DNA of 64,000 bases from Desulfonatronum thiosulfatophilum (GTDB lineage: Bacteria; Desulfobacterota; Desulfovibrionia; Desulfovibrionales; Desulfonatronaceae), in NCBI RefSeq assembly GCF_900104215.1, contig NZ_FMXO01000021.1, positions 1-64,000 on the forward strand, in the 5' to 3' direction. The stretch's first letter is position 1, and each line of letters starts with the position of its first letter. The notes under the pieces are model-generated. The model had not been told where the DNA came from and did not search any database. It worked only from the letters and a program-made list of their open reading frames with translations. The position numbers and the translations under genes are program-made. Shown in pieces: positions 17,849 to 27,222 of this stretch.

Positions 17849-18709
17849 TCAATCCCCGGGCGCAGGGGAAAGTTCAGAGATGAATTTCCGGGCCGCCCGC
17901 GCCCCGGCTTCGGCGCATCCCGGCCCCTTGAAAAAATCCATCAGACTGTAATCACGCAGTTCGGGCTGGATCAAAAAATCCGGCGGCTCTTTTTTCAGAC
18001 GCATCAGATTGATGGTCCGTTGCATGATGTAGATGCTGTTGAAAAGCAGGACGAACAGGTTGGGCATTTTCCCCGGAGCAGCGGCTTTTGTCTGTTCGAG
18101 ATGGATATCGGCCTTGAGAACCTGGGCGTTGAGGTCCACGGCGACGACAATGTCCGCGTTCATCTTGCGGCAGATATTCACCGGCAGCGGATTGATCAGT
18201 CCGCCGTCCACGAGCAGGCGGTCTTCATTCCAGGCCGGGGTGAACATGCCGGGCAGGGCGATGCTGGCCCGAACCGCTGGCAGGACCGGGCCGGAAGTGA
18301 AGACGACTTCCTCGCCGGTGGCCACGTCCGCGGCGTTGACTGCCAAGGCCGGAGCACAGTCTTCCAACCTGGAAACCCGCATGAACGAAGAAAGGAATTC
18401 CACCACCCTGTCGCCGTCCATGAGACCGTGACGCGGGAAAACAGGGTCCGCCATGCTCATCAGATCCCCGCGACCCATTTTCAGGACGTGGTCCGTGAAC
18501 CTGGCCCAATCCCCGCCGGCATAGGCGGCGCCGACAAAAGCTCCGATGCTGCACCCGGCAATGCAGTGCGGCCTGAGCCCGGCCCGGTCCAATTCCTGGA
18601 GAAAGCCGATATGCGCAAACCCCCTGGCAGCGCCGCCGCCCAGGACAAGGCCCAGTTTGGCCGAACGCAGGTCGTTCAATGTAATGTGGGGAGACGGGAT
18701 CGTATTCAT
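17849..18709 (-). CDS. Patatin-like phospholipase family protein (RssA-like)
   Basis: 286 residues. The catalytic dyad is visible: Ser in GCSIGAFVG (GxSxG) and Asp in DGGLINPLPVN. The glycine-rich oxyanion loop is LVLGGGAARGFAHIGFL. There is no signal peptide, so a cytoplasmic or membrane-peripheral lipid acyl hydrolase is expected. The substrate is unknown. It precedes mutL by 64 bases on the same strand and may head that transcription unit. Confidence 0.9.
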   Translation of the reverse strand: MNTIPSPHITLNDLRSAKLGLVLGGGAARGFAHIGFLQELDRAGLRPHCIAGCSIGAFVGAAYAGGDWARFTDHVLKMGRGDLMSMADPVFPRHGLMDGDRVVEFLSSFMRVSRLEDCAPALAVNAADVATGEEVVFTSGPVLPAVRASIALPGMFTPAWNEDRLLVDGGLINPLPVNICRKMNADIVVAVDLNAQVLKADIHLEQTKAAAPGKMPNLFVLLFNSIYIMQRTINLMRLKKEPPDFLIQPELRDYSLMDFFKGPGCAEAGARAARKFISELSPAPGD

Positions 18710-19068
18710 GGCTGTGATTGACGTCGTGGAATAAATTACGGTCAGGTCTTGATAGGCCTCACGAACAAGGTAATGCTCGTCGGTTTCGGTATCCGGCTCT
18801 CTTCTGGTGCGTCAAGCATTTGCGCCTCCATGTTTTTCCTTTATCTGTCCAACATTGTCCTGTATGAATACATCCTAAACCCGTCTCTCGAGACGAACTA
18901 CCGATATTTGCTGCCGTGGGTTGAAAAATTATGATCAAATTTGCTTGAGGCGGCAACTTTTCGATATCCGGTCCCGAATTTGTCGCCAGGGATGCCGGGA
19001 TAATTGTTGAAGAGTTGATTATTGTAATGTGCAATGAACATGCAATCAGAACATGAGAGGGAGTGACC
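18710..19068. other. Intergenic region upstream of a small unknown gene
   Basis: 359 bases between divergent genes. I find no tRNA, strong hairpin or convincing promoter; short frames here have no coding character. Confidence 0.5.
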
Positions 19069-19419
19069 ATGAGTGATCTTGATGCCTGCAAACAGTGGTT
19101 GAACGAGGTCAATTGGGACATGATCCACGAGGATGCCGTGACCATGTTTCTGGAATGGGGCAACAACAACTGGCATGATGCCATGCGGCAGCCGGTGCGG
19201 GGATCTGATGAATACTCGATCTATTTCGTGATCGACACCTGGGAAAAGCCCAAAGTCGTGTTGATGAAAATGAACAATTACGGTTCAACGACCTTGTGCG
19301 AGAAACGTCTGCCCGAGGAGCTGGCCAAATCCTATCTGGAATCCATCGGCGGCCTGAAAGGCATCCATGAACTCAGCCCCGAAGTCCGGGAATGGCTGAC
19401 CGCGGAACTGGGAGACTGA
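19069..19419 (+). CDS. Conserved-looking small hypothetical protein
   Basis: 116 residues, acidic and soluble. GAGAGGGAG lies 8 bases before the ATG at 19069. Tryptophan-rich (NWDMIHEDAVTMFLEWGNNNW), with a central strand-like segment EYSIYFVIDTWEKPKVVLMKM and a helical C-terminus. No catalytic motif, membrane segment or signal peptide. Codon use matches neighbours, so I regard it as a real gene. I cannot name the family. It is monocistronic, with convergent orientation to the ParB-domain gene. Confidence 0.75.
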   Translation: MSDLDACKQWLNEVNWDMIHEDAVTMFLEWGNNNWHDAMRQPVRGSDEYSIYFVIDTWEKPKVVLMKMNNYGSTTLCEKRLPEELAKSYLESIGGLKGIHELSPEVREWLTAELGD

Positions 19420-19585
19420 CGTCTGTCAGGCACTTGGCTGCCGAACACCGCTGGCGGACACCAACTGACGGGATCAATCCTCTGCCATGAAGAGCCGGGG
19501 CATCGCGGGGCGCCGGACTTCCGGTTCAAGCCATCTCCGCATCACAGCAATCCGCCTGATGACTTCCGACCTCCACCACGCGCGT

Positions 19586-20539
19586 CTATCCCTTTGCGAC
19601 CAGCCGGAAGAGTTGCGGGAGGTCGTCGGATGCCGCGGCTTTTTGGAGCGCCAGGGCGGCGTCTTTGATGTCCTGGGGGGTGCGGGCCCGGAGGCGGAGT
19701 TCCACCTGGTCGGTTTCGAAGTCCTGGCTAGGCGTCAAGGTCCAGCGTGAGGAGCCCAAGAGTTCGCTGTTCAGATCCTCGAATTGCCGTTCGAGTTCGG
19801 TCAGGTTCGGGTAGCGCAGTTTTCTGGCCTGAGCGACCAACCGTTGGAGGGTGTCCTGGGGCGAGAGGCCTGCTTCCAGAATCTGGGCCGAGGAGGCAAT
19901 TTCCAGAATCCGTTCCAGGGTCCATCCCTCGCGAAGCGAGATTTCCCTGAGGAATGTCAGCCATTGCACGGCGCGTCCCTGGGACCATTTCAAGTTCCTG
20001 AAACAGGGTTCCAGTGCGTCCAGATCCGCCCGTGAAAATTGTTCGAGAATCTGCCCCGCGGCCAGGGGAATGTTGCCGGCCTGAAGATGAACATCCCATG
20101 TTCGGGGGAGCCGCAGCCAGGCCAGATGGCGCTGCCATGCTCCGGAACGGGGCTGGAGGCGGAGCAGGACCGCGACGCGACGCGCCATTTCATCTGGTGT
20201 CAGCAGGGATTGGAAATACCGCAGCGCCTGAATGCGCATGACGTCGTCGACATCCCGAAGGAAATTTGCATGCAGATACAACAACCCGTCCCCTACGGGA
20301 TCGGTTGGTCCGTCCATGCAGTGCGCAGTGATGGGTTCGTTCATCCGGCACAATGCATCCACCCGCTGATAGCCGGAAAGAAGCCGGTAGCCATCACCGC
20401 CTGGTCGGACCAGAACAGGATCCAGCTGCCCCATTTCCCGCAATGAGAAACATAATTCCTCGCTGGCAGGCCGTGCCCAGAACAACGCAGCGCCGGACCT
20501 GTCCAGATTTGATGCGTAAACCCTCATGAAACCTACCAT
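19586..20539 (-). CDS. ParB/Spo0J-domain protein (non-partition type)
   Basis: 317 residues, GGGAGG before the ATG. Residues about 25-75 match the ParB N-terminal domain (SLREMGQLDPVLVRPGGDGY then LLSGYQRVDAL), with GYQR where chromosomal ParB has the CTP-binding GERR. A helical central part (about 100-240) contains RAVQWLTFLREIS and could hold DNA-binding helices, but a canonical HTH is not obvious. No parA is adjacent, and the next gene is an EF-G-like factor read divergently. It is probably a regulatory or nucleoid protein built on the ParB fold rather than a segregation protein. Confidence 0.75.
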   Translation of the reverse strand: MVGFMRVYASNLDRSGAALFWARPASEELCFSLREMGQLDPVLVRPGGDGYRLLSGYQRVDALCRMNEPITAHCMDGPTDPVGDGLLYLHANFLRDVDDVMRIQALRYFQSLLTPDEMARRVAVLLRLQPRSGAWQRHLAWLRLPRTWDVHLQAGNIPLAAGQILEQFSRADLDALEPCFRNLKWSQGRAVQWLTFLREISLREGWTLERILEIASSAQILEAGLSPQDTLQRLVAQARKLRYPNLTELERQFEDLNSELLGSSRWTLTPSQDFETDQVELRLRARTPQDIKDAALALQKAAASDDLPQLFRLVAKG

Positions 20540-20552
20540 TTGCGTCCCTCCC

Positions 20553-20582
20553 TTGACATTCTTCCAACCCCGTCTCTATAGA
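20553..20582 (+). promoter_or_regulatory. Sigma-70-type promoter for the EF-G-like gene
   Basis: TTGACA at 20553-20558, an 18-base spacer, TATAGA at 20577-20582. The resulting leader before the start at 20795 would be about 200 nt, long enough for leader control, though I see no known riboswitch in it. Confidence 0.55.
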
Positions 20583-20794
20583 TTATACGCTTTATGTTGA
20601 CTGTTGCCCCAAAAAAACGAATGTCGGCAGACGCTATGCCGTGTCAATCCGGGTTGGTCCGAGATCACAACGTTTCCCCTGTAGCCGGCGTTTCGTTGCC
20701 TGCCAAGGGAAATGCTTTCCACTTCTGAAGGGTGAGGGACGACTGGTCCCCTGATTCTCCAACCTTTACCAACCGAATTCCTGAAGGAGGCCGA

Positions 20795-22858
20795 ATGCAG
20801 GATAGACTCAGCACCCAACGCACATATGCCCTTGTCGGGCACGGAGGCTGCGGCAAGACTTCCGTGGCCGAGATGTTGCTCTTCAACGCCGGAGTGATCA
20901 ACAGGCTGGGCAAGATTGACGAAGGCACCGCCTGTCTGGACTACGAGCCCGAGGAGATCAAGCGCCGGGGCAGCATCCAGCCGGGTTTCGGCCACTTTCA
21001 ATGGAAAAAGAATCCGCATTTCCTGATCGATACGCCAGGAGACAACAATTTTTGCGGGGACCTGCCCTACCTGCTGACAGCCGCCGACGGTGCTGTTTTC
21101 GTGATCGATGCGGTGGACGGCGTCAAGCCTCTGACCAAAAGGTTCTGGGCGGAAGTCAAGACGGCCGGTCTCCCGGCGATGGTGATCATCAACAAGATGG
21201 ACCGGGACCGGGCCAACTTCGAGATGGCCTTCGCCGGTCTCCAGGAAATTCTCGGCATCAAACCGGTCCTGCTGCATCTGCCGCTGGGAACGGAGTCCGA
21301 TTTCCGCGGAGTAGTGGACATTCTGGCCGGAAAGGCCCTGTTTTTCGACGATGCCGGCAACCTCAAGCCAGGTGAGATCCCCGCGGAGGTTGCGGATCAG
21401 GCGGAAAGTCTCCGGGAAACCATGATGGAAAACATCGCCGAGAGCGACGAGAACCTCATGGAGAAATATCTCGAAGAAGGCTCCTTGTCCCTGGAAGAAA
21501 TGCTCCCTGCTCTGCGCAAGGGCGTATTGAACGGAGAACTGGTGCCGGTGACGGTTTGCGCGGCATTGGTCAACCGGGGGGGCGGCCTCCTCCTGGACGT
21601 GGTGCAGGATCTGATGCCCTCGCCTCTGGACCGGACCGCCCCATGGCTGGACAGCGAAGGCAACGAGCGGCCGTCCAGCCATGACGCGCCGACGGCCTGT
21701 TTCGTCTTCAAAACCATCGCCGATCCGTTCACCGGACAGCTGAGCGTATTGCGGGTGCTTTCCGGGACGGTTTCCCCGGACATGACCCTGCTCAATCCCG
21801 CCAAGGACGGCAAAGAACGCCTGGGCCAGATTCTGCTGCCCCAGGGCAAAACCACTGTGCCTTGCAAGGACACCCTGGGACCCGGAGCAATCATTGCCGT
21901 GGCCAAGCTCAAGAACACGGCCACAGCGGACACTTTGTGCGATGAAAAGAAACCGTTCCAGTTGGAAGCACCGAAACTGCCCACGAGCATGATCACCTAT
22001 GCTCTGGGCGCGGCGGAAAAGGGCGAAGAGGACAAGGTCTACGCCGCGGTGCAGAAACTGCTGGATGAGGACGTGACCCTCAACCTGACCCGTGGCGAGG
22101 AAACCGGGGAAATGCTTCTGTCGGGCATGGGGCAGATGCACATCGAAACCGCCGTGGAAAAGGTCCGACGCCGTTACAAGGTAAACGTGGTGCTCAAGCC
22201 GCCTAAGGTCCCGTACCGGGAGACGATCAAGGGCCGCGCCGAGGTTCAAGGTCGCTACAAGAAGCAGACCGGCGGTCGTGGCCAGTTCGGTGACTGCTGG
22301 ATCAGGATGGAGCCTCTGCCCCGAGGACAGGGGTATGAGTTCGTGGACGCCATCGTGGGCGGGTCCATTCCCCGGCAGTACATCCCCGCGGTGGACAAAG
22401 GCATCCAGGAATCGTCCCAGCGCGGCGTTCTGGCCGGATATCCCTTGGTGGATTTCAAGGTCACCCTTTTCGACGGGTCGTTTCACACCGTGGATTCTTC
22501 GGAAATGGCCTTCAAGGTCGCCGGTTCCATGGCGTTCAAGAAAGCCGCCGAGGACTCCAAAATCGTGCTTCTGGAGCCCATTGTCCTGATGACCGTCTAT
22601 ACGCCGGACGAATTCATGGGCGACATCATCGGAGATCTTTCCAGCCGCCGAGGCAAGGTGCTGGGCACGGATTCCCACGCCGGCGTCACCGAAATCCGGG
22701 CCCACCTGCCCATGTCCGAGGTTTTGGAATACGCACCAACACTGCGTTCCATGACCGGGGGCCAGGGAACCTTCGTGATGGAGTTCGATCATTACGAGGA
22801 ATGCCCGCCGCCGGTGGCGGAGAAGGTGGTGGCCGAGGCCAAGGCTCAGGAAGACTAG
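20795..22858 (+). CDS. Elongation factor G-like protein (EF-G paralogue)
   Basis: 687 residues, AAGGAGG before the ATG at 20795. GTPase motifs: GHGGCGKTS (G1), DTPGDNNF (G3) and NKMD (G4), followed by EF-G domains II-V, including LLSGMGQMHIE and GGRGQFGDCWI. G1 is GHGGCGKTS rather than GHIDAGKTT, and the switch I segment reads KRRGSI instead of ERGITI, placing it among EF-G-like paralogues rather than the main translocase. No ribosomal genes are adjacent. Role in translation or ribosome recycling under special conditions is inferred from the family. Confidence 0.9.
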   Translation: MQDRLSTQRTYALVGHGGCGKTSVAEMLLFNAGVINRLGKIDEGTACLDYEPEEIKRRGSIQPGFGHFQWKKNPHFLIDTPGDNNFCGDLPYLLTAADGAVFVIDAVDGVKPLTKRFWAEVKTAGLPAMVIINKMDRDRANFEMAFAGLQEILGIKPVLLHLPLGTESDFRGVVDILAGKALFFDDAGNLKPGEIPAEVADQAESLRETMMENIAESDENLMEKYLEEGSLSLEEMLPALRKGVLNGELVPVTVCAALVNRGGGLLLDVVQDLMPSPLDRTAPWLDSEGNERPSSHDAPTACFVFKTIADPFTGQLSVLRVLSGTVSPDMTLLNPAKDGKERLGQILLPQGKTTVPCKDTLGPGAIIAVAKLKNTATADTLCDEKKPFQLEAPKLPTSMITYALGAAEKGEEDKVYAAVQKLLDEDVTLNLTRGEETGEMLLSGMGQMHIETAVEKVRRRYKVNVVLKPPKVPYRETIKGRAEVQGRYKKQTGGRGQFGDCWIRMEPLPRGQGYEFVDAIVGGSIPRQYIPAVDKGIQESSQRGVLAGYPLVDFKVTLFDGSFHTVDSSEMAFKVAGSMAFKKAAEDSKIVLLEPIVLMTVYTPDEFMGDIIGDLSSRRGKVLGTDSHAGVTEIRAHLPMSEVLEYAPTLRSMTGGQGTFVMEFDHYEECPPPVAEKVVAEAKAQED

Positions 22859-22924
22859 CTGTTTACAGTATGTTTAACCATGCCCGATCTAGCTGGCTGT
22901 TCGGGCTGATTCGTGTATTTGACC

Positions 22925-22955
22925 AAAAAAGGGCGGCCGGAGGCCGCCCTTTTTT
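22925..22955. terminator. Intrinsic terminator after the EF-G-like gene
   Basis: GGGCGGCC, loop GGA, GGCCGCCC flanked by six A on the left and six T on the right, so it can act in both directions. Confidence 0.85.
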
Positions 22956-22965
22956 GGCGGAAATC

Positions 22966-23190
22966 GTAACTATTCAGTAGATTTTGATTGCATGGCGTGA
23001 AGTGGTCCGGCTTGTCTCGATTTTTCGGCATCGCCTGTCTGACTGAGTCAGGATTCGTTCATCGAACCATTGCCGGACGCTTGAACTGCCAAATGCTGTT
23101 TATTCACGCAATGGTTTGATGCTACGAAGCCGACGAAGGAGTTGCGAGGCCGAAAAATCGAGACAAGCCGGACCGCTGGTGAGTAGCTCC
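22966..23190. repeat. Fold-back repeat element, copy 2
   Basis: About 225 bases nearly identical to copy 1 at 5020-5243, with the same inverted ends (GGTCCGGCTTGTCTCGAT near the left, its complement near the right). It ends 10 bases before the purD stop codon at 23201 and lies just after the EF-G terminator. Confidence 0.8.
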
Positions 23191-23200
23191 GGAAAATCTA

Positions 23201-24475
23201 TTACGCTCTGGCCATGCCCTTTGCGCCGATGTCCCGGCGCAAATATTTGCCGTCAAACTGGATCTGGTCCGCGGCCTGGTAGGCTGCATCCCGGGCGGCA
23301 CGAAGATCGGGAGCCAGGGCGGTCACTCCCAGAACACGACCGCCGGAGGTGACCAAGCGGTCGTCCTTTTGAGCTGTTCCTGCCTGGAACACCTTCACGC
23401 CGGGAACCTCGTCAGCCTGTTCCAGACCGGTTATGGGCATTCCCTTAGGGTAGGAGCCGGGATAGCCGGGCGCGGACAATACCACGCAGAGCCCGGTTTG
23501 CGGCGACCACCGCACCGGCGTCCGATGCAGTTCTTTTCGGCAGCAGGCGGACATGATTTCAGCCAGGTCCGATTCCAGCCGAACCATCAGCGGCTGGCAT
23601 TCCGGATCACCGAACCGGACATTGTACTCCAGCACGAAAGGACCGTCGGCCGTAAACATCAGGCCGGCGTAGATCACCCCCTGGAAGGGATGCCCCTTCT
23701 CGGCCAACAGGCGGATCAGCGGCGTGATGGTCAGTTCCGTAAGGTCTGCCAGCTTCTGTTCCGGGAGGATCGGTGCCGGGGTGTACGCGCCCATGCCGCC
23801 CGTGTTCGGTCCGGTGTCGTTTTCTCCCACGGGCTTGTGGTCCTGAGCCGAGGACAGGGGCACAACCGTCTTGCCGTCGCAAAACGCCAAGAGAGAGGCT
23901 TCCTCGCCGATCAAGGCCTCCTCAATGATGATCCGTTCGCCCGCGGCGTCAAAAATGCGCTGAACCATGATCCTGTCGATGGCTTCCAGGGCCTCGTCAA
24001 CGGTCTTGGCTATGATCACGCCTTTGCCCGCGGCCAGCCCGTCGGCCTTGACGACCATGGGCAGAGGATGGGATTTGGCGTACTGCCTTGCTTCATAGGC
24101 TTCCTCGAAGACACGGAAGTTCGCCGTGGGGATGCCGGCCCTGCGCATCATGTTCTTGGCGAAGACCTTGCTGCCTTCAAGTCGCGCGCAAAAGGCGTTG
24201 GGTCCGAAACAAGCAATGCCTTCGTTGGCCAACGCGTCCTTGAGCCCCAGCACCAACGGCAGCTCCGGACCCGGAACCACCATGTCCACGGCATGTTCCT
24301 TGGCGGCCCGGACAAGGGCGGGAATATCGTCGTCAGTAATGGCCAAGTTATGGCCTTCCTGGGCCGTGCCGGGATTGCCGGGGGCGATGAGCAGGGTTTC
24401 GACCAGCGGGCTCTGCTTCAGCTTCCAGGCCAGGGCGTGTTCACGCCCGCCGGAGCCGACAAGAAGGATGCGCAT
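23201..24475 (-). CDS. purD: Phosphoribosylamine--glycine ligase (GAR synthetase)
   Basis: 424 residues, full length. Second step of purine synthesis: phosphoribosylamine, glycine and ATP give glycinamide ribonucleotide. N-terminal MRILLVGSGGREHALAWKL is diagnostic; the ATP-grasp core includes VVKADGLAAGKGV and EYNVRFGDPE. GGAG precedes the ATG. Encoded alone; the upstream gap of about 300 bases to the 6-phosphogluconolactonase gene shows no other gene and no convincing promoter. Confidence 0.96.
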   Translation of the reverse strand: MRILLVGSGGREHALAWKLKQSPLVETLLIAPGNPGTAQEGHNLAITDDDIPALVRAAKEHAVDMVVPGPELPLVLGLKDALANEGIACFGPNAFCARLEGSKVFAKNMMRRAGIPTANFRVFEEAYEARQYAKSHPLPMVVKADGLAAGKGVIIAKTVDEALEAIDRIMVQRIFDAAGERIIIEEALIGEEASLLAFCDGKTVVPLSSAQDHKPVGENDTGPNTGGMGAYTPAPILPEQKLADLTELTITPLIRLLAEKGHPFQGVIYAGLMFTADGPFVLEYNVRFGDPECQPLMVRLESDLAEIMSACCRKELHRTPVRWSPQTGLCVVLSAPGYPGSYPKGMPITGLEQADEVPGVKVFQAGTAQKDDRLVTSGGRVLGVTALAPDLRAARDAAYQAADQIQFDGKYLRRDIGAKGMARA

Positions 24476-24772
24476 GGGGCACTCCAGATATAATGATTTG
24501 TGAAGTTCATGTTGGTGATCGACGCCGCATTCTCAATCTATAGGTGCTTTTTAACCAAATGTATCCGGTAGCGGCGGCGATGCTTCAAAATTCCGATTGC
24601 CGTTCAGGAGCAGGAAATCGTGCTGAAGGGCATTGCAGGCGATGAGGCAGATCCGTGTATTGCGGATAACCAGGCTTTTTTTCGAGGTATGGTTATGTGC
24701 ATGCCCATTGCCTGTCAAGGTTCCCGGAGCCGCGGCATAATCTCATGTTCGGCGCCGTCTCGGGACCGACTG

Positions 24773-25519
24773 TCAATCCCGAAAACAGGTCGTCCACGAA
24801 ATCCTGCCTTGCGGCGCAAACCGGGCCGCGGGAAGGGTGCTGTCGGGATCGGTGAGCGCTTCCTGAAAGGCCTTTTGTTTTTTTGCACCGGTGACCAAGG
24901 CGATGACGTGTCGAGCATGTTCCAACACGGGCAAGGTCAAGGTGATGCGCGGAATCATCGGCTCCATCCCGGGATCCGGCACGCCGGTGACCCAGCGGGT
25001 GCGCTCCTCAAGAGCAGGTTTGCCTGGAAAGAGCGAAGCAATATGCCCATCCGGCCCCATGCCCAGGAGGAGGAGGTCGAACCGGGGAAACCAACAGCTT
25101 GCATCACCATTGTCGGGCAACTCGGAGGGTGCGTCGAAAAGCCGGCGCAGGGTCTGCTCGTAATCCTGGGCTCCCTGTTCCGGCGATGAGCTGCTGGTGG
25201 GCATGGGATAGATTTGGTCAGACCGGATGGGGAGTTTGGTGAGCAGACGATCCCTGGCAAGGCCGTAATTGCTTTCCGAATGATCCGGGGGCACGAATCG
25301 ATCGTCCACCCAGCAAATAACCACCCGCTCCCAGGGAACGTTCGCGGCGGATTGTTCGGCGAGCACGTCGAAAAGGTTGGCCGCGGAACTTCCCCCACTC
25401 AGAGCCATGGTGATCCTGGACCCGGTCATGGAGGAGAGAGTCGAAGCGACCAATCCCGCTGCATGGGCAACAGCCTGATCCGATTCTTGAAAATCATGTA
25501 CATTGGCCGCGGATATCAT
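24773..25519 (-). CDS. pgl: 6-phosphogluconolactonase
   Basis: 248 residues from the ATG at 25519, preceded by AGGAGGT; longer in-frame starts run through a low-complexity region. Hydrolyses 6-phosphogluconolactone in the oxidative pentose phosphate pathway. SugarP isomerase-like motifs are seen in ALSGGSSAANLF (phosphate binding), CWVDDRFVPPDHSESNYG and LLLGMGPDGHIASLFPG. The other pathway enzymes are not in this window. Confidence 0.92.
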   Translation of the reverse strand: MISAANVHDFQESDQAVAHAAGLVASTLSSMTGSRITMALSGGSSAANLFDVLAEQSAANVPWERVVICWVDDRFVPPDHSESNYGLARDRLLTKLPIRSDQIYPMPTSSSSPEQGAQDYEQTLRRLFDAPSELPDNGDASCWFPRFDLLLLGMGPDGHIASLFPGKPALEERTRWVTGVPDPGMEPMIPRITLTLPVLEHARHVIALVTGAKKQKAFQEALTDPDSTLPAARFAPQGRISWTTCFRD

Positions 25520-25607
25520 GGTGACCTCCTGTGATGTCCGGATGATAAAAAAAGATGGAAGTCGGAGATGCCTAAAGGTGATGCGTGATGCGCGGTCCAT
25601 GCTTCAA

Positions 25608-25654
25608 CCCCTGACCCCTGACCCCTGACCCCTGACCCCTGACCCCTGACCTGA
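25608..25654. repeat. 7-bp tandem repeat (CCCCTGA), 6.7 copies
   Basis: Six perfect CCCCTGA units and a partial CCTGA, between the divergent pgl and sigma-54 regulator genes. Perfect short tandem arrays are prone to length change by slippage. The array lies about 89 bases upstream of the pgl ATG and 56 bases upstream of the activator ATG. Confidence 0.9.
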
Positions 25655-25709
25655 AACATCATCAACGAGAAATGATTGAAAAACAATCCTGTTCCAGCTA
25701 GATAAACTC

Positions 25710-27203
25710 ATGCCTGTTCCGAGCATACTTTTCCTTGCCCCCACATCCGTGGTTACTCCCTTGTTTCAGCCCATTAAACGCGCCGGTCTGGACGTGGGCA
25801 TGGCTGAGACCATTCCGGGGGCGCTGAAGTTCATCCAAAGGCAGCAGCCCATCCTGATCTTCTGCCGAGACCGGCTGACCGGCTTCCAGGCAGAGGATTT
25901 ACTGAGCGCCATCCATCAGTCCAACATCCCCGCGCCGCCGGTGATCATCTTCACGGACAAGGGCTCGGCTGAAGATGCCAGGAAGTTCATGGAACTCGGC
26001 GCCCGCGACTACTGGCTCGAGCCGCTGCTCTGGGACAAGGTCCGTGCTCTGCTCACCGCCACAGCCGACCCCCAGCCCAAGGAGCCGCCAAGACAGCCCG
26101 TCGCTGATGTCGGGGAAGAGTCGGCAAAGAAGGCCATCATCGGTCGCCACCCCACCATGCAGCGGGCCCTGGCCCTGGCCGGTCAGGTGGCCCGTTCCAA
26201 GGCTACCATCTTGATTTCCGGTGAATCCGGAACAGGAAAAGAACTGTTTGCCCGCTTTCTGCACAATTCCAGCGACCGCTCCGCTCATCCGTTTATTGCC
26301 GTGAACTGTGCGGCCCTGCCGGAACATCTTCTGGAAAGCGAGCTGTTCGGCCATGAAAAAGGCGCTTTTACCGGAGCGATCACCCGCAAGCTTGGAAAGT
26401 TCGAGCTCGCACACGGGGGCACCCTGCTCCTGGATGAAATATCCGAAATGGATATGGGGCTGCAGGCCAAGCTGCTGCGCGTGCTCCAGGAAGGAGAGAT
26501 CGACCGGGTCGGAGGCAGTGAGATAATTCCCGTGGACGTGCGGGTTCTGGCCACCACAAACCGCGATCTGGCCGCCTCGGTGCAGGCCAAGGAATTTCGA
26601 CAGGATCTGTACTACCGCCTGAACGTCATTCCGCTGCGTCTGCCGCCCCTGCGCGAGCGCGGCGAGGATATCCAACTGCTGACGGACTTTTTCGTCTCCC
26701 GCTTTGCGCGAATGTATTCTCTGGGCGCCATCGTCGTCAGCCCGGAGGCAAGGCAATGGCTCAAGGACCATGATTGGCCGGGCAACGTGCGGGAACTGCA
26801 GAACCTGATGGAGCGGGCGACCTTGCTCTGTGGCGGATCACCCATTGAGCCCCGGCACTTTCTTTTGGACGAAAGCGGCGACTGGCAGGGCGAGGGGATG
26901 ATAGCGACTGCATCTTCAACAGGACTGGAGCGTTTTCCCCATCAACCCGGGGAGGAGGATCAGCCCGACGAGACTGAAATCACACCTGGTGACTATTCGC
27001 ATCAAGAAGCGACGACCTTGGACATATCCGACGACCAGCGCCCGATTTTGCCCCTGCATGAGGTGGAACGCCATTTGATCTTCAAGAGCCTGGACTACAC
27101 CGCCGGCAATCGAACCAAGGCAGCCGTGCTTCTTGGGGTATCCGTGCGCACCTTGCGAAATAAACTTAACGAATACCGTCAAATGGGACTGGAAGTCCCT
27201 TGA
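25710..27203 (+). CDS. Sigma-54-dependent activator with degenerate receiver domain
   Basis: 497 residues. Residues 1-120 have the receiver fold, but the acidic pocket is absent and the phosphoacceptor position in ILIFCRDRLTG aligns with Arg (Asp54 is one residue later). The AAA+ domain (about 145-385) is intact: Walker A GESGTGKE, sigma-54 contact loop GAFTGA, Walker B LLLDEISE, arginine region. The C-terminal Fis-type HTH is at about 455-495. Activity is probably controlled by something other than phosphorylation. The target is unknown; the aminotransferase follows 19 bases downstream and may share its transcript. Confidence 0.9.
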   Translation: MPVPSILFLAPTSVVTPLFQPIKRAGLDVGMAETIPGALKFIQRQQPILIFCRDRLTGFQAEDLLSAIHQSNIPAPPVIIFTDKGSAEDARKFMELGARDYWLEPLLWDKVRALLTATADPQPKEPPRQPVADVGEESAKKAIIGRHPTMQRALALAGQVARSKATILISGESGTGKELFARFLHNSSDRSAHPFIAVNCAALPEHLLESELFGHEKGAFTGAITRKLGKFELAHGGTLLLDEISEMDMGLQAKLLRVLQEGEIDRVGGSEIIPVDVRVLATTNRDLAASVQAKEFRQDLYYRLNVIPLRLPPLRERGEDIQLLTDFFVSRFARMYSLGAIVVSPEARQWLKDHDWPGNVRELQNLMERATLLCGGSPIEPRHFLLDESGDWQGEGMIATASSTGLERFPHQPGEEDQPDETEITPGDYSHQEATTLDISDDQRPILPLHEVERHLIFKSLDYTAGNRTKAAVLLGVSVRTLRNKLNEYRQMGLEVP

Positions 27204-27222
27204 TCTGCATGGAGGCAGCACG

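Noticed and set aside
20576-22792. 738-codon minus-strand frame opposite the EF-G-like gene
   Set aside because: Exact antisense shadow of a well-recognised gene; composition (His/Gly/Gln) is that of a shadow.
25608-25654. CRISPR-like array
   Set aside because: Units are 7 bp with no spacers; it is a simple tandem repeat.
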